Part shown: piece by piece, positions 1-5,559 of the stretch
Position numbering within the stretch: position 1 is the first letter of the stretch
Layout: the number at the start of each line of letters is the position of its first letter
Assembly: GCA_012523875.1 (NCBI GenBank)
Contig: JAAYSW010000120.1
Location: forward strand, 1-6,816
Direction: 5' to 3'
DNA: 6,816 nt
Source of the DNA: Clostridiales bacterium
GTDB lineage: Bacteria > Bacillota > Clostridia > Oscillospirales > Ruminococcaceae
Position numbers and translations under genes: made by a program
The notes under the pieces: generated by a model
Told to the model about the DNA's origin: nothing
The model's input: only the letters and a program-made list of their open reading frames with translations
Databases searched by the model: none

Positions 1-1175
1 ACCTTGGTTTTCATATCCTGAAGCTCAACAACCCTCGCTTGCTTTTCCTTAGTTTTAGGGCTATTAATCTCAGCAATAACTCGTTGAGTATCCTTTTTAA
101 TGTTATTATTTGATATAGCCAAATATCCGATTATTCCGCCCATTATAACAACTACAATAGCACAGGATGCTAGTAATAGGGCAGTGTAAGAGCTATTTGA
201 TTTTATCCTATTATTGTTAACCGTATCAGTTTCAAGAAGATTTATCCTTTCAGTGTCTTTATTCCTCTTGAACATTGCTCCAATTGCATTTGCATAAAGT
301 GAAAATTCAAGGTTCTCATAGCCATGAATCTGTGGTGGAACATTAATAATACTTGTTGAAATATCCATCTGCTCCAACGCATTAGTTAATCTTACATACT
401 CCCTTGTATCACCATAGAATACAACATTTTCTATTAGTTCTTCTGGATTCCTACTCTTTTGGAACTGTAGCATCCTGAATATATTCTCATTAACTGCTTC
501 AAAAACATAATCTTCAGAATTATCATAATCCTCAGGGGAAATAGTCGCAAATCTTGAAAACGCCAATTGCCCATTCTCATATAAATTCAAGCTTAGGAAG
601 GTATTATCAATTTGAACTGCAAGCAAAGGCATTTTCGCTTTTAGTCTTGAATCTGATAAAAGAACTTTTGTTATACTATTGCAACCAACCATTACTGATT
701 TCAGTGATATATTAAGCATTTGGAATACTTTCTTATAGCCCTCTATTATTTCATAAGGGCAAGCGGTTGCCAAAACCTTAATACCATCCTCATTATCTCG
801 AGATTTTGAGCCATATGAATCATCCACTATAATATATGATATGCTGTACTGGTCATCAATTCCCATAGCAGATTGCATTTCTGATTTAACCATTCTATCA
901 AATTCAGAGTCCTTTTCAACCCTCGGTATGTATAATTCTTTAAAAATAATCAAGTTTGAGGAAATACTAATAATAGCTTCCCTTTCAGCCATTTTATTCG
1001 TTTTAAGCACCTGATTAATTAATGTCGCTAAACGTGGGACATCTTTAATATGCCCATTTATAATTACCTCTTCATCAAGGTTTAAGGTTGCCGCAGAACT
1101 TATTCGGATTTTACCATTACTTTCGACACCCTTGATTATCCTAATATTTCTATCTGTAATATCAAATGATAACAT
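1..1175 (-). CDS. pilM: PilM-like actin-fold protein fused to a PilN-like segment, 3' end cut by window
   Basis: My own reading of the minus strand gives 391 open codons from ATG at 1175 to the window edge, without a stop. Residues 1 to about 305 look like PilM, the cytoplasmic actin-like protein of type IV pilus assembly: it opens MLSFDITDRNIRI (phosphate-1-like loop) and contains ISISSNLIIFKELYIP near residue 80. At 311-315 comes INLLE, resembling the INLLP peptide at the N terminus of PilN. Then follow a polar linker, a membrane helix (about 331-354, LLLASCAIVVVIMGGIIGYL) and a charged, probably coiled segment, as in PilN. The polypeptide thus appears to join PilM to the start of PilN, tying the cytoplasmic ring to the membrane alignment complex. 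The start is supported by GAGAGGTGG at about 1185-1193. It lies 19 bases after pilC and is surely cotranscribed with it. The PilM family call is fairly firm; the extent of the PilN part is unknown because of the truncation. Confidence 0.8.
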   Translation of the reverse strand, partial: MLSFDITDRNIRIIKGVESNGKIRISSAATLNLDEEVIINGHIKDVPRLATLINQVLKTNKMAEREAIISISSNLIIFKELYIPRVEKDSEFDRMVKSEMQSAMGIDDQYSISYIIVDDSYGSKSRDNEDGIKVLATACPYEIIEGYKKVFQMLNISLKSVMVGCNSITKVLLSDSRLKAKMPLLAVQIDNTFLSLNLYENGQLAFSRFATISPEDYDNSEDYVFEAVNENIFRMLQFQKSRNPEELIENVVFYGDTREYVRLTNALEQMDISTSIINVPPQIHGYENLEFSLYANAIGAMFKRNKDTERINLLETDTVNNNRIKSNSSYTALLLASCAIVVVIMGGIIGYLAISNNNIKKDTQRVIAEINSPKTKEKQARVVELQDMKTK

Positions 1176-1194
1176 CTATTTTTCCACCTCTCTG

Positions 1195-2388
1195 TTACTG
1201 AATATTTTCCATTGAACCATATAGTGCTGGCATTACTGATGCTACTATTAATCCAACCATGATACCTAAAAATATAATCATTATAGGCTCTATCATTCCA
1301 ACAAGTCTTTGGATAGCTGAGTCCGCTTCGTCTTCATAATAGTCAGAAGTTTTCTCAAGAATTTCATCCAATGCACCCGCTTCTTCTCCAACATATATAA
1401 TGGAACAGAACATAGAGTCAAAGATATCCGTTCGCTGTATTGATGCCGAAAGCGTTTCCCCCTGTTTCACTTCATCAACTACTGTTTCGAACTTTTCATT
1501 TATGTAGCTATTGCCAAGGATTGCAGACGACCTTTGTATGCATTCAACCATAGGAATACCACTTGAATAAAGTGATGATAATGTTCTTGCGAATCGCCCT
1601 GTATATACTTTAACAACTAGCTTTCCAAATCCAGGTCCCTTTATAAGGAATCTGTCTATTTTAAGTCTTATTGAAGGAATTTTAAGTGCATAAATTATAC
1701 CAAAGATTGCACCTCCTAAGAGGATAAGAAGAATATACCATTTAGTCCTAAAGAAATTACTTACACTCGCCATTCCTCTTGATAACGCTGGCATATCTGC
1801 TTCACTTTCAAACATTCCTAAGAATGTCGGCATAATAAATGTAAACATACCAATTACAATTGCAGTGGAAAGAACAAGCAAAATTGCTGGATACATTAAT
1901 GCACCCTTAATTTTATTGTTTAACTTACCTTCCTTTGCATAGTGATCAGACATTCTCTGCATAATTACATCAAGTGAACCACTGGTTTCCCCTGCTCCAA
2001 CCATACTTATTAGTAATTGTGGAAAGACTCCTGCTTGAAGCTCCAATGAAGCTGAAAAGGATTCACCTTTTTGAACGTTTTCATAGATGTCACGCCAAAT
2101 CATTCGTCCTTTTTCACTTGTCTGCTCTCTACATAATATGTCCAAAGCTTTTACTAATGTTAAACCAGAGGATAACATTGCACTCAACTGTCTACAGTTA
2201 TATGCCAATTCCTTGGTTTTTAATTTACGCACTGTTTTTGTTGTGCCTGAATCACTTTCCTTATAACTGGTAACGAACAAACCCTTATCATGAATTTTTT
2301 CTAAAAAATCTCGCTCATCTTCAGCTATAATGCTACTTTTAATTATTTTACCTGTTACATCTTTAGCTGAATACGAAAAATTCTTCAT
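1195..2388 (-). CDS. pilC: Type IV pilus inner-membrane platform protein PilC (GspF family)
   Basis: This polytopic membrane protein is the platform on which the PilB/PilT motor ATPases act to assemble or retract pilin (established for the PilC/GspF family). At 397 residues it has the usual family length. It shows the duplicated T2SS-F architecture: first copy about 63-186, second about 267-388. Each copy carries the family signature, VGAGETSGSLDVI at 130-142 and VGEEAGALDEIL at 333-344. Hydrophobic segments lie at about 166-189, 217-235 and 368-388, and the short N-terminal domain (1-50) is the SYSAKDVTGKIIK type that contacts the motor. ATG at 2388 is preceded by a strong GGAGGTGG (about 2393-2400). 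It is the first gene after the promoter at 2458-2486; pilB and pilT, often next to pilC, are not on its upstream side, so in this genome they must lie downstream or elsewhere. No missing or odd residues were noticed. Confidence 0.95.
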   Translation of the reverse strand: MKNFSYSAKDVTGKIIKSSIIAEDERDFLEKIHDKGLFVTSYKESDSGTTKTVRKLKTKELAYNCRQLSAMLSSGLTLVKALDILCREQTSEKGRMIWRDIYENVQKGESFSASLELQAGVFPQLLISMVGAGETSGSLDVIMQRMSDHYAKEGKLNNKIKGALMYPAILLVLSTAIVIGMFTFIMPTFLGMFESEADMPALSRGMASVSNFFRTKWYILLILLGGAIFGIIYALKIPSIRLKIDRFLIKGPGFGKLVVKVYTGRFARTLSSLYSSGIPMVECIQRSSAILGNSYINEKFETVVDEVKQGETLSASIQRTDIFDSMFCSIIYVGEEAGALDEILEKTSDYYEDEADSAIQRLVGMIEPIMIIFLGIMVGLIVASVMPALYGSMENIQ

Positions 2389-2420
2389 TTAACCACCTCC
2401 AAATTTCAATAAACCCATAC

Positions 2421-2448
2421 TAGAGTGTAAAGATAGCACAATACTCTA
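2421..2448. repeat. Inverted repeat TAGAGT-N16-ACTCTA in the pilC leader
   Basis: TAGAGT at 2421-2426 is matched by ACTCTA at 2443-2448, with 16 bases between them. It lies just downstream of the predicted pilC transcription start (near 2451), so it could be an operator or form a weak stem at the 5' end of the mRNA. With only six base pairs per arm in AT-rich DNA, chance is a real alternative. Confidence 0.35.
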
Positions 2449-2457
2449 CTATATATC

Positions 2458-2486
2458 ATTATAGCATTTATCACCACTCACTTCAA
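2458..2486 (-). promoter_or_regulatory. Sigma-A type promoter for the pilC-pilM operon
   Basis: On the minus strand, TTGAAG (2481-2486) is followed after exactly 17 bases by TATAAT (2458-2463). A TG one base before the -10 hexamer (TGCTATAAT, 2458-2466) makes it an extended -10. The -10 is a perfect consensus and the -35 matches 4 of 6. A start near 2451 would give a leader of about 60 bases before pilC. This is the best promoter in the window, read by eye without scoring. Confidence 0.75.
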
Positions 2487-2776
2487 TTGATTTTTTAACA
2501 TAAATAACAAGCAAGTTTTTATAGATATTTACTAGTTTTATATTCAAAACAGATTAATGTTTGTTTAAAACCATATGAAACATCCATAATTTTACATAAG
2601 CATTTCTGAAGCCTACTACATTTAATACTTGTTAACTATTCACAAATATTATAACTCATATTAAATAGTTTTACAAGCTTTTCACTTATAATCTATTTAT
2701 ATTTCAAAAAAATTTAAAAATTCTTCACATTTATCTTATATTTAATATTGTTCTGAATTATGCAAATAATTTATAT

Positions 2777-2811
2777 ATAGGCTTAAAAACTTAAAAATCG
2801 CCTATTTTTTT
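2777..2811 (+). terminator. Terminator-like hairpin in the leader of the 88-codon gene (possible attenuator)
   Basis: ATAGGC (2777-2782) pairs with GCCTAT (2800-2805) around a 17-base AT-only-like loop, and a run of seven T (2805-2811) follows at once. This is the form of a Rho-independent terminator, though with a short stem and a large loop. It ends only 11 bases before the AAAGGAG of the following gene, and no plus-strand gene lies upstream that would need it. It would therefore act on the leader of the small gene or end a short non-coding transcript. Confidence 0.45.
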
Positions 2812-2839
2812 ATTTGATATTAAAGGAGTTTTATAAATT

Positions 2840-3106
2840 ATGAACAATAAATCTATGAACCGTTCAGAAATGCCTGTCGGATTAGTTATGGCACTTTCAC
2901 AAAATGGTGATGCCTTGAATTATTTTTCAAGATTGCCAAGTTCCCAGCAACAACACATTATAAATGATATTCACTCGATGGATTCTAAAGAGGAAATGAA
3001 GCAATATGTGGACAATATGGTTCCGACAAGAAGTTCAATGGATACGGAAGGTCTTGAAAATATCACCCGCCAAATGACAGGCATTGACCCTCCTAATGCC
3101 ACTTAA
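2840..3106 (+). CDS. Small conserved-type hypothetical protein, 88 aa
   Basis: I do not recognise a characterised function. The product is soluble, with no signal peptide or membrane segment. Its body, from MPVGLVMALSQNGDALNYF (12-30) through SSQQQHIINDIHSMDSKEEM (34-53), resembles a widespread short Firmicutes pattern of the form 'MPxGLxMALxQNxxAxxxFxxLSxxxQxxIIxxxHxxxSKEEMxxxVxxL'. That pattern is usually left hypothetical and is similar to the helical C-terminal part of YdeI/OmpD-associated proteins (recalled family resemblance, not a search). The segment is probably two or three helices; the tail after residue 62 looks disordered. ATG at 2840 is chosen because AAAGGAG lies at 2822-2828, 11 bases upstream, slightly long but strong. 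It stands alone, divergent from pilC and convergent with the transporter operon, and a hairpin at 3121-3152 closes it. A terminator-like structure in its leader hints at conditional expression. Confidence 0.75.
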   Translation: MNNKSMNRSEMPVGLVMALSQNGDALNYFSRLPSSQQQHIINDIHSMDSKEEMKQYVDNMVPTRSSMDTEGLENITRQMTGIDPPNAT

Positions 3107-3120
3107 TTATTTCAAAATTA

Positions 3121-3152
3121 AAACGGTTATGGTATCAATGCCATAACCGTTT
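3121..3152. terminator. Bidirectional Rho-independent terminator between convergent genes
   Basis: AAACGGTTATGG (3121-3132) pairs perfectly over 12 bp with CCATAACCGTTT (3141-3152) around an 8-base loop. Read on the minus strand the stem is followed by TTTTAATTTT, a good U-rich tail, so it ends the transporter operon 49 bases after its last stop codon. On the plus strand it lies 14 bases after the stop of the 88-codon gene, but only the TTT of the arm itself follows, so termination there may be weaker. Confidence 0.8.
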
Positions 3153-3201
3153 AACGCTATATTTATATTAAACATATAAACTAAACATTTCTTCCCAGGT
3201 G

Positions 3202-3822
3202 TTATGTTTTACCTAAGCCATATTTTTGACTAATCCTTTCAAACCTCTCCATAAATAATCTATAAAACACTAACATAAACACTACATTACCTACACCATG
3301 CATTAGATTAAAAATAAAACCAGCTGAGTACACAGATAAAACAATTCTTAATGTAATACTTTCACCAGCCAAAAATGCTATTGTCCAAAAGTCAGTTATC
3401 AAACCATAAAAAAATGCTGATATAAAAGCGTATACATATAGTACTAATACATTTATATTTTTCGGTAGATTCATATCTGCAATTACACCAGCAATTAGAC
3501 CAACTAATCCCCAAGCAAGCATTTGAAAAGGGGTCCAAAAACCCTGTCCGATTATCATATTCGATACGAGTGCTGATAAAGCCCCAACCATAAATCCTGA
3601 GTGTTTCCCAAAACATATACCCATGATTATTACTATCGCTGTAACTGGTTGAATCTGTGGTAAAAAGTTAAATATTACTCTCCCTACAGAAGCCACTGCA
3701 CACATAACTGCAATTGGTATGATTTCTTTCGCCTTAGGTTTTTTTAGTTCAAACGCTATAAAAAAAAATGCAAGTATTATTAAAACTACTACAAAGCTTA
3801 TTATTGGAAAGTTTATCTTCAA
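3202..3822 (-). CDS. ECF transporter S component (substrate-binding membrane protein), possibly CbrT-like
   Basis: This 206-residue integral membrane protein has about six hydrophobic segments (about 5-24, 33-53, 57-77, 79-113, 124-150, 160-190) and short charged ends. It fits the S components that bind a vitamin in energy-coupling factor transporters. The stretch GRVIFNFLPQIQPVTAI (47-63), the small-residue segment FMVGALSALVSN (77-88) and GFWTPFQMLAWGLVGLIAG (94-112) are the pattern I associate with the S family including CbrT, the cobalamin S component. That assignment is from memory and the substrate is not proven. The gene starts at TTG (3820-3822), whose last two bases lie in the TGA stop of the T component. 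No ATG precedes it in frame before a stop, and the next Met is residue 39, which would remove the first membrane segment. A weak GGATGGGTG lies a little upstream. Last gene of the operon, closed by the hairpin at 3121-3152. Confidence 0.82.
   Translation of the reverse strand: MKINFPIISFVVVLIILAFFFIAFELKKPKAKEIIPIAVMCAVASVGRVIFNFLPQIQPVTAIVIIMGICFGKHSGFMVGALSALVSNMIIGQGFWTPFQMLAWGLVGLIAGVIADMNLPKNINVLVLYVYAFISAFFYGLITDFWTIAFLAGESITLRIVLSVYSAGFIFNLMHGVGNVVFMLVFYRLFMERFERISQKYGLGKT
3819..3822 (-). promoter_or_regulatory. TTGA stop/start overlap coupling T and S component translation
   Basis: On the minus strand the bases TTGA contain both the TTG start of the S component and the TGA stop of the T component. 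Such a 4-base overlap usually means the second protein is made by ribosomes ending the first, which fits two subunits of one membrane complex and explains the weak ribosome binding site and rare start codon. Confidence 0.65.
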
Positions 3823-4709
3823 TCTAATGCACCCATCCTAATCCTCCAATAAACACTATCTACAATCATAATGATAATAGGAATTATTAAATATAAACCA
3901 TATAATGAAAAAAGAGTTATCTCTTTAATGCCTATCTCAATCCCTTTGAGCCTTGGGAAATAGTAAAACGAAAATGTCCCTCTTATATATACGGCAAAAA
4001 ATATGATTAGGAAAATTATAATCATAACCAATAAGACTATCGATTTGGGAGAATAATAATCACGTTGTCCTGATTTTTTTTTGCTTATCCCAAATCCTCT
4101 TGCCATCATTGAATCGGCAGTTTCAATTGAACCCTCAAGACTTATAGAAATTAGTGCTAATAAAATATGTCCACCATTCCTAAGCCTGTCCGATAATTTT
4201 CCGTCTGTAGTTGATATACCAAGTATCCTCTGTGCTGAAGTTATTTCCGATAGCTTAGAGTTAAAATAAGGTATAAACCTAAAAATCATAGTTACAGTCA
4301 ACGCAGTAACAGGAAACCTTTTCCCAAATAAATATAGAAATTTATCATTACCAAGCGTTTTATGAAAGCAATTAAACCATATTATTACGCTTATTATCAT
4401 AATTCCAGTAGACGCTCCATAAAGCACTGATTCTAACATTATAGCTCTACTATTTACATATAAAATGGGGGTTAGTCCTCTATTATTTAAAAAAGGGGTG
4501 ATAATAGCCAAAAACACCACCGTTGGCAATGCTATAGCCATTTGCATCAAAAGCTTTTTCATCCCATTAAGCAGTGCTGAGTACAAGATTCCAATGCTGA
4601 AACTTATCAGTAAAAAAAAGGGATGAATAAACAAAATCAAAAACGCAATTACACCTATATAATAGATGAAAATTACCCATGCAGGATAATCTGAAAAGCG
4701 ATTTTTCAT
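3819..4709 (-). CDS. ecfT: ECF transporter T component (EcfT-like transmembrane coupling protein)
   Basis: This 296-residue membrane protein has the EcfT layout. N-terminal hydrophobic helices (about 10-42, 53-72, 90-112) are followed by a cytoplasmic helical region (about 120-215) and then by further membrane helices (about 222-243 and 262-286). In known ECF transporters the cytoplasmic coupling helices end in two Ala-Arg-Gly motifs that sit in grooves of the two ATPases. Here the second is intact (MMARGFG, 201-207), and the first seems to be the degenerate SAQRILGI (158-165). FRFIPYF (143-149) and LEGSIETADSM (191-201) are also family-typical. ATG at 4709 is preceded by AAAGGGGTG. A gap of 106 bases separates it from the lipoprotein gene upstream; I see no terminator and no convincing promoter there. 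The S component overlaps its end by 4 bases. No ATPase gene is beside it, so it must use ATPases encoded elsewhere. Confidence 0.88.
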   Translation of the reverse strand: MKNRFSDYPAWVIFIYYIGVIAFLILFIHPFFLLISFSIGILYSALLNGMKKLLMQMAIALPTVVFLAIITPFLNNRGLTPILYVNSRAIMLESVLYGASTGIMIISVIIWFNCFHKTLGNDKFLYLFGKRFPVTALTVTMIFRFIPYFNSKLSEITSAQRILGISTTDGKLSDRLRNGGHILLALISISLEGSIETADSMMARGFGISKKKSGQRDYYSPKSIVLLVMIIIFLIIFFAVYIRGTFSFYYFPRLKGIEIGIKEITLFSLYGLYLIIPIIIMIVDSVYWRIRMGALD

Positions 4710-4815
4710 TGTTCACACCCCTTTGCTTGTCATTCCTGATTCCATTAAATCTTGATAATTACAAAATATTTTACTTGTTAAATAGCTTTACATAAAAATA
4801 TATCAAATTCAGTTG

Positions 4816-5559
4816 CTAAAACACTTTCGAACCATCTGTGAAATGAAATTCTATTATATCCCCTTGCCTTACTGTGTAGCCACTTACACCTACATTTATA
4901 AATTCACCATTTACAGAATAAACCCAACCGCTTGCACTTCCGCAATCCCGTTCATATAAGCCATTTATTCCGTTTATATAAATAGTTTTACGCTTAGCAT
5001 TTCCTGTATAATTAAGGCTTATTCCATTATTCCCACATATGCTTTTAAGCACATCAAAAGCAGTATCTCCTTCCTTAGCATTATAATCCTGAACCCCAAG
5101 GATAATACCGCTCCTTGGAACAATGCTTTCATTTTTAGCACTGTCATTAAGCTTATCCCAGTTTTCTACTGCTTTATCGCAATATATAGCCGTTTTAACC
5201 TTAATAGTATTTTTTTCAGTTTCCTCTACCACCTGAATTGTAGGAAATGTTTCTACATTTGTCTGCATCGGTATACCTGATTCATGCCGTGTGGATGTCG
5301 TTGAATCAATCGCTTGTGTTACATCATTCTTTTCCAAAACCTCAATCTCGGAAATATCATCCCTTTGTGTAGTTTCTTTTTCCACGCTAGTTACATAATC
5401 ATCAAACTTTTCTAAGGTGGAAGTTATTTCTTCAATATCCTGTGTCAAATTAATCCTACTATTATATTCTTCAACGGTTTCCACTGAACAGGCTGAAAAA
5501 AACATGAATATAACTATAAATAGCGATACCCTTAAGGCTTTAATATTTCTATTTTTCAT
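4816..5559 (-). CDS. Lipoprotein with C-terminal DUF4430 / transcobalamin C-terminal-like domain
   Basis: The 247-residue product starts with a basic, hydrophobic signal (KALRVSLFIVIFMF) ending in FSAC, a lipobox with Cys24 as the lipidated residue; Phe instead of Leu at -3 is acceptable but not ideal. A polar, Thr/Glu-rich linker (about 25-117) would hold the domain off the membrane. Residues about 118-245 match DUF4430 (PF14478, classed as transcobalamin C-terminal-like): EGDTAFDVLKSIC (163-175), then INGINGLYERDCGSASGW (195-212), VYSVNGEFINVGVSGYTV (213-230) and GDIIEFHF (233-240). The SGWxYxVNG core is the hallmark of the small beta domain that, in animal transcobalamin and intrinsic factor, caps cobalamin bound to the alpha-toroid. 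The start ATG lies inside the last codons of the upstream toroid gene (11-base overlap) with little ribosome binding site, so translation is likely coupled. Substrate binding is inferred, not shown; DUF4430 also occurs in surface proteins of unknown role. Confidence 0.88.
   Translation of the reverse strand: MKNRNIKALRVSLFIVIFMFFSACSVETVEEYNSRINLTQDIEEITSTLEKFDDYVTSVEKETTQRDDISEIEVLEKNDVTQAIDSTTSTRHESGIPMQTNVETFPTIQVVEETEKNTIKVKTAIYCDKAVENWDKLNDSAKNESIVPRSGIILGVQDYNAKEGDTAFDVLKSICGNNGISLNYTGNAKRKTIYINGINGLYERDCGSASGWVYSVNGEFINVGVSGYTVRQGDIIEFHFTDGSKVF

Larger units (their letters stand above)
2401..2839. other. Very AT-rich divergent intergenic region between pilC and the 88-codon gene
   Basis: About 440 bases hold no credible reading frame on either strand. 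The left end carries the pilC promoter and ribosome binding site. The right end carries a terminator-like hairpin (2777-2811) and AAAGGAG (2822-2828) for the small plus-strand gene. In between, a consensus TATAAT at 2687-2692 on the plus strand lacks a -35 at proper spacing, so I do not call a plus-strand promoter. Weak inverted repeats (AACTATT 2634-2640 with AATAGTT 2664-2670; ATGTTT 2557-2562 with AAACAT 2578-2583) are no better than expected in DNA this AT-rich. No known riboswitch motif was recognised. Confidence 0.7.

Noticed and set aside
1974..2273. Open frame of 99 codons on the plus strand
   Set aside because: Lies wholly antisense to pilC, which has full-length family motifs; Cys/Leu-rich, with no ribosome binding site.
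2557..2670. Inverted repeats AACTATT/AATAGTT and ATGTTT/AAACAT
   Set aside because: Six to seven AT-rich base pairs with 15-23 base spacers are expected by chance here, and no further structure supports them.
2687..2692. Consensus TATAAT as a plus-strand promoter for the 88-codon gene
   Set aside because: The nearest -35-like TTTACA (2670-2675) is only 11 bases away and there is no TG extension; in such AT-rich DNA TATAAT alone is weak evidence.
3392..3616. Open frame of 74 codons on the minus strand, offset frame
   Set aside because: Out-of-frame shadow inside the S component gene; its composition (Trp, Cys and Arg scattered) is not protein-like for this genome.
4081..4269. Plus-strand open frame of 62 codons
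   Set aside because: Antisense to the conserved coupling-helix region of the T component; no ribosome binding site.
4710..4815. Possible internal promoter or terminator between the lipoprotein and T component genes
   Set aside because: A TTGATA is present, but the -10 at proper spacing (TATTTA) matches poorly, and no stem with a T run was found; the genes are most simply cotranscribed.
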